From assembly GCA_012861695.1 (NCBI GenBank), contig JAAOOA010000055.1, positions 1,971,712-2,035,711 of the forward strand: a stretch of DNA of 64,000 nt. The letters run 5' to 3'. A program made the position numbers and the translations under genes. This DNA is from Trematomus loennbergii (lineage: Eukaryota; Chordata; Actinopteri; Perciformes; Nototheniidae). The notes beneath the pieces are model-generated. The model was not told the origin of the DNA and searched no databases. It saw only the letters and a program-made list of their open reading frames with translations. Positions 1 through 12,554 of this stretch are shown one piece after another (position 1 is the first letter of the stretch; every line of letters begins with the position of its first letter).

Positions 1-3000
1 GCTTGACTCCAATGTTTGACCTTTTACCCGGCTATCCCACTTTTTCTCAGTTTATAGCCTGGATGCTTGAACTTTCGTCAGATAATGAGCTATGCAGAAG
101 TTGTTCAGTTGAGCGAAATCATCTGTTAATTAAAGTTGTTTTTGACACATTCGTCTGCAGCATAGAAACAAAACTGTTATGCCATTACAGTGAATCAGGC
201 AAAATTGAAGCTCACTCATTACTTGGTTTACTCAGTATCGCTCGAGGCAGGAAATGAACTTTGTTTTCCTGCAACTCCCCTGCAATATCCTTTGGAAGAA
301 AAGCAATATATTATGGCAAACAACAAAATATCCCAGTTAGTTTTCCCATCCTTCCTTACAGTCATTTAAAATTAAATTATAATGACTGATGGTAACCAAT
401 CAATGGTGGTAATTTCGGCAAATGATGCAGCACTGTCTCGAACTGTAGTAAAGTATTGATTCAGCTGCAGCCTGCAGTAAGTAATTTATATTCCATTAAA
501 AACAATCTCTTGTAATTACCTTAAACTGCTTTTTAGAACCATGGCAGGAGAATTAGCCGGAGCTACTGTGTGCAATAACTTACATCTCATTAGAAAAAAC
601 ATATTAATGTATGCACTCGTCTTGAGCTCCTGGAGGTTTTGAATAAAACTGCGGTAATGTATGCACTCATTTTCATTTCCCTGGGGTTCTTCTTGATCAC
701 AGCAATCATAAAGTTCATATTTTACATTTGGGCTGCAGTGTGTAGTTCAACCCGTGAACTCAAACCTCAGCCCCAAATACCTCCAAATATAATTTATACT
801 TGTCATCTTAGCATTGTAGGACTGTGCATTTAATTTAGCTCTGTTTTAAAAGAGTACAGGCCTGTGCTTGCAGGTAAACTATATATCCATCAGCTTTTAC
901 ACGACTAAATCCATGCAAATCAAATGACACATTCTAAGCTACACTTTGTGTTTAGTGCTAATTAGCATGCTTAAATGAGATGGGAAACCTGGCAATTCTG
1001 GTGTTAGCATTAAGCTACAGCCTCAGGGAAGTCTATATAAACATTGTAATGGATGGGATTGGAAACTTAATAATAGAGCATGATGCTATAGTGTCAGAAG
1101 ATTATTAAAGCCAGGCATAAGGGCGGGGGGGGGGGAATAGAAGATCAAGATGTATTTGTATTTAGCATTGGAAATATGATTTGCCTTGTTCTTTAAAATG
1201 TTAGTTTTCGAAGCTTTAAAGTGGCAGCCATATTTCTAAAGATGTCCATCCCTGTCTTGCAGCAGTACGGTCCCCATCGCTGCTAGTTGTTGCTTCCAAA
1301 CATCGATCCCTGTGTCTTACATCCTCTGACTAACATGTGAATTACGCTTTCGGCTGGATTTTTTTCTTTGATAAGGAAATAACAGCCTCTCTGATGACCG
1401 TGGAGGACGCCCCGGCCAGTTGGAGGTAGCAGGCGAGATCTTTTGACAAGGTTAACAGATGATCAGTAAAGAGAGGCTCCCCGTGGCCCCCTCCCTCCGC
1501 TCCTTCCTTCCTACCCCCTTAGTATCAATCAATACCTGTTAACAAAAGCTCTGCGGGGCTCCTTTCCACTCTCTGCACTCTTATTCATATTTCAGGATGT
1601 TATTAGAGCGTGCCGTGAAATGTCAAGATCTTTACAAGGTAAATATCTCTCCGAATGTCACAGGGAGAGTCGAGGGGGGAGAAACTACTTTTCTTCTCTC
1701 ACTGTCAGAGCGGCGAGCTGCAGACATTAGAATGATTTCTCTGCCAGAGGCTATTCCACAAAGTCGTTTGTTCCTGCTGTGTTGTCAATGATCATATTGG
1801 CGTGGGTGTTTGCATTTTAATGGCAGCTAGTTTAAATGCTAAAGTAACCTTTAAGATAAACATATCAGAGTGGTTGGACAGTGGGGTATACGGAGTGTCA
1901 AATGTCTGAGCCACTACAATAGCCCGAGGACAACTTCCTCCTTTTTGAGCTCAGCTGCCACAGTGGAGGAAAAATAAACCGACAATCAGATGAGGCACTG
2001 CCTCGCACATCTCATCTCCGCGGCCGGTAAATCAAGTGCATGACAAGTCGTGTCAAGGAAAGCATGGATCTGATCAAAGAGACTGCCACAAACATGGGCG
2101 CCTTGGTGGGAAGCGTTCGCAAGTCCATGAGGTGGACTCAGCTGCACGAGGGCCTGTTGATCAGAGCAGAATCCTGCTTCCCCTCTCTCCTCCTCTCTGT
2201 TTTACACATCAGCAGTGACAGCCCCACCCATGACATGAATCGTGCATTTCTACCAGGGATCATGTCTATTTTTGAGTTGTTTATTGTTTTTTTCCTCCGT
2301 ACTGAACATCTGTGTGACGCTCTCCCCAGCGATGGCTGATCAGCGAAGCAGAAAGACGGAGAAGAAAAAGACGAAAAGGAGAGGCATGGTGCCGTTTCAG
2401 GTGATGGTAGTCAACCTCTGGGATTGTGGGTAATGAGGCTCTCATGGGAAAGCATGGGCGCCATCCCCAGCTTGGTGATGTCACAGTGGCAGGATGAACA
2501 AGCACAATGAAAGATTCATTTGAGAGGAAGCTCATAAATGTTACCTTTTTTTGGTGGTGACAGTGTGAGCTGCAGCATCTCCTGACTGACCTCATTCACA
2601 GAGATGACTGGTATTTCATGTGTGACAACGTGAAATGTTCACACCAGCCAACCCAAGTTCTGTCTGCTTTTAGCACCCCACACTCATGCATTGCTCTTAT
2701 TTCAATTAAAGCACGAGCGAGTCACAAGATAATTGCACGAACCTTGCGAGAAATTGCCAGGCTAAAATCTCTCAATTATTCTGTCCTTTTAACATTACCT
2801 TGGATCCTAAATTGATCCTTTTGGCAACTTCAAAGGCCCTCATTTGCATCCCTGTTGTGGTTGGAATAAAGCGTGTCATGCTGTCTCCTCTAAGCAGGGA
2901 TAAGGAAGACAACACACCTCGTTTCACCTACCGCCCTGCACTTACTGGGATGCACTTGTGGTTTGTTCTTCTGCTGCAGATGCTGCAAGCGTCTGCTGTG

Positions 3001-3604
3001 CAGTGATATTTTGGTACCACAGTGCCACCTATTGGCCTTACAGTAAGACAAGCAATGGATCATTTCAGCCCAGAATTCTCTTTTGTAAGCCTGGTAATGT
3101 TTAAATGCACACAACACAAAGTTATTTCATGCATTACGTCCTGTCTAAGAGCTTTTGTTGGCCCTCAGACAGAAAATAATGCATGAAATGAAGATGAAAT
3201 CACAAAACAATGAAAAACATTCCCTTCTAAACATTTCCTGATTTGCTGTAATATGGCAGAATTAAGTTATTCCTGCCATTTTACCCAGGAAACGAACCGA
3301 TTTGTCTTTGGAGATGTTGCAGGGGTCACCACAGGGGGACTTGAAAGGAGAAAAAGGGAGTGTGAGCGAAACAGAACAAAACTATTACATCTTTTATCAT
3401 TTCCCTCTCCTATAACCTCGTTGCGCATGGTGGAGCTGAGGTCTAGACATTGTGGAAAGGCAATCGCCATCCATCATGTCCGATTATGCCGTTTAGATGT
3501 AATTGCAAACCCTTAAGGATTGCTCCACCAACATCATCCATGCACACACAAACACACCTGCAGGGGAAAGAAAGGGGAAAGTATCACTGTTGCTCCTGCC
3601 GTCT

Positions 3605-3636
<32 letters not shown>
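3605..3636. repeat. GA microsatellite
   Basis: A run of about 16 GA dinucleotides with one interruption. It makes spurious Arg-Glu-rich open frames on the + strand and Leu-Ser-rich ones on the - strand. Confidence 0.9.
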
Positions 3637-4609
3637 CCACCTCCATACACATTTCACAGACAATCAAATTAGAGCTGGCGTTCAATACATCACTGACAAA
3701 TTGTTTATTAAACAAAAGGCTTGAATTGCAGCATAACTGAGAAAGATTCAAGCGACGAGAGAGGAGCGGGGCTTTTATGACTGTATGTGCCCATGTAAGG
3801 AAGGCAGTGTTGCACGAACACACCATTTATGTCCTCTTCTACATTTAGCAACACACCGTGAGGATATACACACCGGGATAAAACAATGTCAATGAGGTCA
3901 TGAGTGGAGCATGGCACTACCACTGTTAGTGTTTGACTCCCAACGGGGCCACCCACGCTCAAATGGCACAGTGAAGCACTTTGGTTGAAAGCGTCATACG
4001 TTATAATGTGCTGGGATCATTTGCTTCCTGTCATCTCTTTTATTTAACAGTGAGGAACCTACAGGTCATAGAGGCATACTTCATACAGCTGATTGTATAG
4101 CAGGCGTTTTGAAGTTTTAAGTGTCTCAGATGTGTACTAAGATGCATGTGGCCATTATGCGACATTTATCATTTCATAGATTCCCCTCTGAAAAGGCTTT
4201 ACAGTGAAATGGATCTCCGGCTGTAATGAGCAGTGGCAGTAAATCCGCTCCACCCTGAAGAAGTGATTTATTCACGGTAGGAGAGGAGGTTTCAATTGAC
4301 ATTTTGATATGTTCTGACCTTTATTCTCTATTGAGTTCACAACTATTTTGAATTTAAAGTGATGAAAGACCACCTTTTAAAACCTTTGTTACAAAAAATA
4401 TAGATTTTGACTTGAACAGAAGGGAGCTAAAAGTGAAACTGCCTCGGGGTAACTAGCAAGTTTAGTGTCTCAAAAGAGAAGCAGTTGAGGAAATGGGAAA
4501 TTGTCTCGCAGCTTGAGACTGCTGCTTTAAAGTAATAATTACTTCTGACAAGAATAATAGATTAGATTTATGACGTTTTTACAGAAAATGATCGAGAAAA
4601 GGTCTTTTT

Positions 4610-4668
4610 TGTTATCATACGATGGCTTAGTTGTTATCATACGATGGCTTAGTTGTTATCATATGATG
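4610..4668. repeat. Three tandem copies of a 22-bp unit
   Basis: The unit GTTATCATACGATGGCTTAG plus two further bases occurs head to tail, two exact copies followed by a third, diverged and partial copy. There is no sign that it is coding. Confidence 0.85.
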
Positions 4669-5877
4669 TATAATGCTAACATGGGCCAACAAGTGACTGT
4701 ATATCAATTATATAATATTATATTACATATTTTTGCAGGTTTATTAAGACATGTTAGCACAATTGAGTTTGATCTTAAAACCAATAAGTATGAAATGGAT
4801 AAATGTGTACTTTGGGGTTTGAAGATCGCAATAACAGTCAGCTAAATATTTTCCACAAATCAGATAACAGATAGAAAATGAGAAGTTTCTCCCTGAGAGA
4901 AACTTTGGAGCCTGTGAGGTTAAAGGTCAGCTGCTGGCTCTCCAACCTTTGCATTGTGCCTCTTCACTGGGCGATGACACCTGTCAATCAAGCCGTGCTG
5001 AAGACCTTTATACCGTGACAAAAGCCTTTCCCTGGCTATTGAGCGGGACACCGATTCTTTCATGAGAAATGTCATGGATGTTGTGATAAAAAATGAGGTC
5101 AGCCATGTGCGGAGTTCGAGGATGTCAAAACTCGAGTGGCTTTTGGCTGAATGATACATCATTATCATTATCGTATTTGAGTGTGTGGAGGCGACGTGCA
5201 GATGTGTGTGTGGCCTTGTGTGTGGTCGGTAGGTGCCGTGGTGTGATGCATGTCCTTAATAAAAGTCCATTAGCACTCTGCGTGTGTGTCCCCTTTGTGT
5301 ATGAGCTGGTATCTTGTGAGTGTGTGGAAAAACACAGAGTGTCCTTGTGTGGAGACGTGTTGGAAATGGATGCTGATGGGCCGTGAATCAGAGCCCAGCG
5401 TGCTGTTATTATTTCATGTTGCTCCCTACAGGGCTGCTGGCTGTTATCCCTCACCCCGAGGTTCACTGACCCTAAGCACATTTCTTCTTCTTCTTCTTCT
5501 TCTTTGTTTTCTCTTCCCTTCCCCCCACATGCTGCAACTTTTTCAACATCTTCGCTCCATCTTAAAAATTGCCAACAAACCAAGTAAAGTTTGGCTCCAT
5601 GAAGCCAGCGTCTTAAAAAACACATGCCAGGACATGTTAAAAGAAAACATTTCACTCAGAAATAACGCCCTGTCCCACGCAGAATAGTCACCGAAACGCA
5701 AAGAAATCAGGCGATCTTGAGCGCTGCTCGCCCACCGCAACAGCAGGCCATAATTAATCCATCTCCCACTACATGCTTTTAATGAGCCTCCATCACGTTA
5801 TCCTTATGGTGGAGTGCAGCGCGGCCAAATCGAGCTGTTTCCATGACTTTGTGCTGTCAGCAAAATGTGACGAGGGA

Positions 5878-6362
5878 CGTGTGTGTGTGTGTGTGTGTGT
5901 AGATTCTTGTGTGTTACTGTCACTGAGCATCTGCGTCGTCGTTGTGCCATCCTGGTTGACGATGTTCCATCTGGTAGATGTGTGTGTTGTCTAAACAGAG
6001 GCCTACCTGCATCACTCTGTCCCTGTCTGAAAATGCAGCAGGATTATTGGAAACAGAAGCTGATGGGAGTGGCAGTGTGCTTGTGTATGTGTATGTAAGT
6101 GTGTGTGTGTGTGTATGTGTGTGTGTTTGTATGTGTGTGGATTTAGCTGCCAGGCCCCTTTCAGTAACCCCCACAGGGGCCACATTAGGGCCCTCCCGGG
6201 GCCAAATTAGAGGCAGCTAACCACGTTAGAGATCGGCAGCAGAGGGGGCCTGACTGGCAGGGATGGACTGATTTCACTCCAGCCTTCTGAACTAACATAC
6301 ACACATCAGACACAGCAGCACACACACATCGCACACACACACAGACACACACACACACTCAC
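5878..6362. repeat. Cluster of GT and CA microsatellites
   Basis: Short GT runs at about 5878-5900 and 6095-6140, and CA-rich sequence at about 6296-6362, flank a unique GC-richer stretch. Open frames with Cys-Val or Thr-His runs here are artefacts of the repeats. Confidence 0.85.
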
Positions 6363-6773
6363 CTCCTCTCTTTGTTTTGCCGCTGATCAGCAAAAGATAA
6401 AAGCCAGTTCCTGACAATGGCAGCCTCTCTGTTGGGGAGTCTGCAGGGAGATCCTGACAGAGAGGAAGAGCTGTAATGTATTCCAGCCTGGATTAGTGTG
6501 TCTGCATCGAGACGAAGTGATTTCAACTAAATTAGCCTTTAGAAAAAGGAGTTTCTTTAAATGTAATTGTATTATGGTTTTATCTATATGCACTTAATGG
6601 AAGTAGTTCCATGTGAACAGCCGTGGATGATTTGAAATGTTGATTTTAAAGAATGGTTATGTTTCTGAAAAGTCACCATGTTTTCTAAGATAGTTGATAT
6701 TATGCACATAGTATTTTCATAATTGTAGCTTTATTTGATTATTTTTAATAAACCATATTTTTATGAAAAGGGC

Positions 6774-7060
6774 TGCTGTATCGGACACGTATACTACTAT
6801 TTGGAAACCTTAAATACTACCATTCCGTAGTATACTACTTTTTGGATGCCAATATTACTATTCTAATAATTGAATACTTCGTTTTTGATACTAACTCTAC
6901 TATTTGGATAATTAATTAAATACGGAAACAAATTCTTCAATTCGGTTACTAATTAAAGTATTCAGATATTAATACTATTTTTTGGGTACGTTGAATACTA
7001 ATATTCAGACACTAATACTACTGTTTGGATACTAATATATACTATTCAAATAATGAAACA
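6774..7060. repeat. Degenerate AT-rich tandem-like block
   Basis: Variants of the words ATACTA, CTATTTGGATA and AATATTCAGA recur roughly every 15-30 bases for almost 300 bp. The spacing is irregular and no two copies are identical, so this resembles an old decayed minisatellite. It ends about 670 bp upstream of the ZP gene start. Confidence 0.7.
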
Positions 7061-7733
7061 CTACCAGTGTCAGGAGTGCAGGATTCATAACAGGTATGTG
7101 TGATTGACAGGCCTGCCGGCACAGGTTCAAGCCCCGCCCCCTGCTTCCTGTCACACAGACATGCATGAGGTGGTGGTGACATTTGTGAAGTCTCAGAGCG
7201 TGATCATAAATCTGGATTTTATGAGCGCCCGCTGAACTCTGCAGACTGTTGACCGCGCAGCCTTGACATTCAAGACTGTGCGGCGCGAAACAAACCCGGG
7301 CTGCAACTCCCCGAGCTCAGTGATTGATTTGTCTCGGGGGGGCAGTGAAAGCCTCTCACTGTTAGGGTCAGGCTTGTTTCTGTTTATAAATGTCTTTGTT
7401 CATTACCATCATGACAAGTGGAGATTTGGCAGGCGGTGTTTACCTTTAAAAAGCATTAAAAAAAGACTAAATGTTTTGTATTTTCCACACTACAAATGCA
7501 CACATGATTATCTTGATGTTTCTTAATTGAATTCACATGAAGACAGGGTGCACCCTTGGGAGTGAAAAGGAAGAGAGGAAAGATTGAATCCTCCAAGCTG
7601 GAGTCAAATCAAGTCATTAGGAGTAGGAGGAGCCAGCCAGGTTCCCACACCTTTATGTTTGCTGATCAGACAATAGGCAGCACTGCTCTCTGAATAAACA
7701 CCAAAAATCCAGGTTTTTGTGCGATAAGCTGTA

Positions 7734-10700
7734 ATGGGGTTCAGAGAGGTGGTTTTATCAGGGTTTGTGCTTCTCCTCTCTTGTGGAAATGTTTGTGTTG
7801 CAACACGGAAATGTTCAAACACCAATGAGACTGTGAACCAAACGTCGCAAGAACCGCAGACAGCAGATCATCAGTCAGACCTGACGGAGCATGTAGATCC
7901 AGAACGTTCTCCTGTCACACACCGGCTCAAGTCGACCAGCTCAGGAACTCTTCTGCCAGCAAACCGCCTCGGCCTCGTTCTCAAAACCAGCAGAGCTCTG
8001 GAGCCACAGAGCTGACCTCGGAGCAGCTGGAGGCGACTGTGCAAGCTGAGGAGTTTGTGAAGCTGCTGTTTAAAGGCCCCGATCTGAACCCAGCTTTCAA
8101 GCCACAATCAAAGGTATGACTTCCATGCAGCCATGTTGATGTTTCGCACCATTTTAAGTTCAGTGTAATTAAATGTGACTGATGTTCCAGGTGCGGGCGC
8201 TTGTGATAAATCAGAGTGTGCCTGTGCCGGCCGACAGCATCGCAGCGCGCTGTGGGGAAGGAGAGGTCACCGTAGAGGTCAAACAGAACTTCCTAGGTAA
8301 TTGTTTTTAATCCACAGTGGCACAGCCATTCAAAATGCCTTCTGCTCTATGTCTAAAAAAGAAAGGGTTAGAAACCCAAATTGGAAACTTTAATGGAACG
8401 GTGAAGATGGGACACTGTGCTGATTACTGCAAATGGCACAGACTATAGACTGTGGATCAATATTATGTTTCCTTTTATTTCTTCACTCCGAGAAGAAGCA
8501 TTCTGAATGCTGACTCTCAGTGATACATTAAGAAACCTTTGTATTTGTCCTGTGGCTGAACCTCCCCTGGCTGGGAGTGTTATTGACTGGATGAGGAAAA
8601 GAAAATGGCCTCAGGTAATGGGTCCCCGATTTTCAAGCTGCACCTTTCCCCTCTTTGTTCCTAGGAAACGGTCAGTTGATCCGACCGAGTGATCTGACCT
8701 TAGGGGGCTGCGCTGCAGTAGACGCCACCAACCACATCCTGCACTTCCAGACGGAGTTACAGGGGTGTGGCAGCACAGTGACGGTGTGTGTCTCTCTGAT
8801 AGTGTCCATCTTCTCATGGGTATCTGAAGTAACAGTGGATTTTTTTTCCCTCAGATTACCGAAGAAGCCCTCATCTACTCCTTTTATCTGCTGTACTCTC
8901 CAACACCTATTGGCAACACCTTTATATTGAAAACCAACCCTGCTGAGGTGGTAATTGAATGCCACTATCAGAGGTAAAGTCTCATTATTTCCCCTCTTTG
9001 AAAGCACTTATATTAAAAGTCATAGTAATAAATCAAGGCCTTATCATCACTACTGTTTTTTCCTTGTAACTTTGGCCAGAAAACAGGTTTCAAATACATT
9101 TTTTTAATGGTTTGAATGTAGCTTAGCCCTTCAGAAACCATGTTATGGTCATATCTTCCTGCCTACATGTTCTCCTCCTGTCTGTGGCCCACATCCTTCT
9201 GCCTCCCTCCAGTGAAATGCCCGTCCTTCCTGTAATTGTCCTCACAGGAGACATTACGTGAGCAGCGCTGCCGTGAGGCCTACCTGGACGCTGTTCTCCG
9301 GCGCCATTTTGACAGAACAGCAGCTGCACCTCTCCCTGCGTCTCATGACAGGTGGGCAACACGCTCGAAAAAAAAAAAAAAAAACCTTGAGCTGATGTTC
9401 TGCGAGTTAAAACTAGATTCTCTACCAGGCGCTTTGGTTAATTTCCCCAGCGACGGGTGTAATTGCAATCACTTTAAGGCCTCGCAGACGTTGTTTAAGA
9501 TGCTAAGCAGTGCCTTGATAAACAGAACTTTGATGCATGGTGATGAGCTGAAATTAAAGCCTTGTAGGCACAGTTGACCTCAAGGAGTCACTCGCACAAT
9601 AAAGTGATCAATAAAACAGCTGATTATGCTTTCTAATTAATGCAAACACTGCAGACTGCAACACATAGGCTAACTTTTCACAACAGACAATGTCATTTGC
9701 TCATTGTATAATAAACTTGAAAGTTTTATAGGGGCCCTATTGTGCTCATTTTCAGGTTCATATTTGAATTGTGTGCCTCTACTCTGACATGCTTCCATGA
9801 TTTAATGTTCAAAAAGGTATGAAGTCCCCAAAAATCAGGCCACTTTCAAACAAGTTTGCATCTGTGTTTCTTCCAGGTTAAGGACGCCATCTGTAATTAA
9901 TGTATTGCTATTTTAAAGTACTTTTCTCCTATTATTACGGTGCCTGTATCTGATTCCCTGCTGTTGCACTGACCCACTCTTCCCCATGGGCATCATTTAG
10001 GTTTCATATAATCCAAATTGATGGCCGAACATTACTCGTCCACTTATAGTTATTCCTTCCTCTGTATTGGATTAGAGGACTGGCAGTCGCAGAGGCCTTC
10101 CAGCATTCACTTCCTGAGTGACATGATGCACATCGAGGCGGCGGTCCTCCAGGGTCACCACGTCCCTCTGAGAGTCTACGTGGACAGCTGCGTGGCCACC
10201 GCGACCCCCGACCCCAACTCTCAGCCCAGATACCCCTTCATCAGCAACCATGGGTAAACATTCATGAAGCAGTATTTGCCTAAAAGAGCCAGCTAGTCAT
10301 AATAATCCAAATTGAGGTTTATTTGCACGTCATGCGGTACCCATTAGGAGCGTTTACGGCCTGCCGGTGTTTATGAATATGAATCATGCGCCTGTATTTT
10401 TCCATATAAGGTGTTTGAGCGATATTGGGCCAGCAGGAGCCAAGTCTTACTTCATGCAGAGGAGCCAGGAGGATACACTTCATTTCCAGCTGAAAGCCTT
10501 CCAGCAAGATCACAGGAATTCGGTAAGTACGAGACGTGTTTATAATATGATTTTAGGATTCTTGAGTCATTTATTTAACAATTTTTCCTTCCATGCATTT
10601 ACAATTCGAGCAATCTGATCTTGATTTGACCATGCAAAGTGTTTCATTCACATTCCTCGGTTGTCTCTTGCGTGCTAAGTTGGCACATAATGTACACGTT

Positions 10701-12150
10701 AGTAAGTGTTGTTTGACAGCTATAATACCCTCCGTTGCTGTCTGTGCTTAGTTCAAATTCTTTCCTACTGAGGAAATGGGAGCTCTTACAGGTAGTGTTA
10801 AACTGAGTGCCTTAATATACTGTAAGTTGATGAAGCATGGATGGAGCTGAGCCATAAATAAGAGCCAGTATCAAATCAGAAAAGTGTATTGCTGTACAAT
10901 CAGAGCTTTGGTTTAACGTAATCTTTATGCTTTAAAATGTCTAAAGATTAGTGGAACATTTATATATTTTAGGTTGTGTACTTCTATGATCAGAAATGAT
11001 TTTTAAATAAAACCTAGAGAAATGTGTCATTTTTAATCAAGGCAACGACAGTTTTATTTGGCCACCTTATGCATCCATTTCTACATCCTGAAATATTTGA
11101 TTTAAAGTGGAGATGCAGTCTGAATATAATGTATGAATATAAATGTGTTTTTAAATGTCCTTAGCTCTACATCACATGTCACATGAAGGCAACACAAGCC
11201 TCCGTTCCCATCGACTCGCAGCACAAAGCGTGTTCCTACCTGACTGAAGCGAACAGGTTTGTTCACACAAAGAAAATGCAAAGATATGTGACTTTTATTT
11301 TTCCAACTTACCATGCCTCTTTTCTTGTCCCTGGACAGATGGGTGGCATCAGGTGGAGACAATAAGGTGTGTGGCTGCTGTGAGAGGAGCAGCTGCAACG
11401 AGCCGAGGTGGAAACGAAGCCTTGCAGCAGATGCAGGTACGCTTTACAGAATCACTACAGAACACTCTGGGATGAATCTTGAACATCTCATACTGAGACG
11501 TTTTGATACCATCTCCACTGCTGTCAAAATATTTTTCCGTACATTTATCAAAAAGATATCGCAGAAAAGCTATTTGTGTGTCCATCTGAATAGTTTTAAA
11601 GTATAGGAACATTTATTTTCTAGCGACAGGGACTGAAATATAATCAGCCACAGACCAGCAGAGGTTGCACCCATATTTAGACAAGCTAACTTACCCTCAT
11701 TTGGCACCAGGCATCTTTGGGGGATTGGTTTTGAGCTGATCCGTTTTAATTGTTCAGTCGTATCATGAATGGTTGAATCAGCTGGCTAAATGCGCCATAA
11801 AGTATGTTGATTTTTCATTCCCCTGTGCAGGCCTGGTGCAGTGGGAGGAGGGGGCGGCTCTGGGCCCCGTCCTGCTGCAGGAGAACATCCTAACCCAGAA
11901 GCTGACAGCGCTCCAAGTACAGGAAGTGACTGGAGCAGGTAAAACGACAACAAGAAAATGCATTTACTTACTTATTTTCTTTCTAGAAACTGATATTATT
12001 TGTCTTCTACTCTCATTTTAAGCCTCCTATACGTCCCTGGCCCTGCTGTGTGGGGTAGGGGCCGTGCTGGCTGTGGTGCTGCTGCTCCTCATGGGTGCTA
12101 TCATCTGCAGCAGACAAAACAAACCCTCTGGACACTTTGTTAGTACCTGA
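7734..12150 (+). CDS. ZP3-like zona pellucida (egg coat) glycoprotein, 11 exons
   Basis: Egg-envelope structural protein of the ZP3 family, expected to be secreted by oocytes or liver and polymerised through its ZP domain. Exons: 7734-8113, 8191-8296, 8665-8783, 8855-8973, 9248-9351, 10076-10253, 10411-10522, 11165-11256, 11339-11436, 11831-11938, 12023-12150; all junctions are GT-AG. The start gives a clear signal peptide ([19 protein letters not shown]). ZP3 hallmarks are [29 protein letters not shown] and [10 protein letters not shown], followed by the basic cleavage-like site RWKRS (exon 9) and a C-terminal transmembrane segment (exon 11) with a short tail ending GHFVST. About 514 residues if intact. 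Exon 1 changes frame between the signal peptide and the [11 protein letters not shown] segment (about 7930-7966), suggesting one missing base. The family is certain; the paralogue (several zp3 copies exist in fish) is not assigned. Confidence 0.93.
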
Positions 12151-12548
12151 TTAAGACATAAAAAATGTATAACAAAGCTCTACGCTTCCTTTATTCTTTG
12201 CTCAGGAGAAAACCTGTTTTCCCCTAGCTACTGATTTCATAATCCATCTTGGAGTCACACTTTTCTGGCTTTGAGAATACTTTTTTAGTTATTTTGCATA
12301 TTTCTCTGCAGGGCTTGGCTGTATTTGGTTGCATCTGTACAGTGTGTTCCATACTACAAAAAACAGCAAAAACTCTGTTTTAAGTGTTATGAGCTTGCCA
12401 GGGTTAAAAGGGGTTAAGCTGTAGAGTCCAGCCCTGCAGAAATGACCCGCTCATAAAATGTATGCTGTGTACACACTGCTGTGTATATTGCTCTATCAAT
12501 CAGCAGGCTTTTATACCAAGCAGGGTTTTACACGGTTTGGAGACATGC

Positions 12549-12554
12549 AATAAA
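12549..12554 (+). terminator. Polyadenylation signal of the ZP3-like gene
   Basis: AATAAA lies about 400 bp after the TGA at 12148-12150 and is the first canonical signal downstream of the stop. The implied 3'UTR is 12151 to about 12570. Confidence 0.6.

Larger units (their letters stand above)
1..7733. other. Intergenic region with no supported gene
   Basis: I see no exon chain, conserved protein family or RNA gene here. Open frames are short, lack flanking splice sites and resemble no known protein. The region holds simple repeats (GA near 3605, TTC near 5479, GT and CA near 5878-6362), a small tandem triplication near 4610, and a degenerate AT-rich block at about 6774-7060. Some stretches, such as 6145-6250 and 1380-1450, look like non-repetitive, moderately GC-rich DNA that could be conserved noncoding sequence, but that cannot be judged without alignment. 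Confidence 0.6.

Noticed and set aside
2040..2339. Possible exon with an ordinary-looking start (MTSRVKESMDLIKETATNMG)
   Set aside because: The first 40 residues look protein-like, but I recognise no family and find no coherent donor, acceptor or neighbouring exon.
5125..5655. 176-residue open frame on the - strand
   Set aside because: Low-complexity Glu and Thr-His segments derive from TTC and GT repeats, with no recognisable domain or splice sites.
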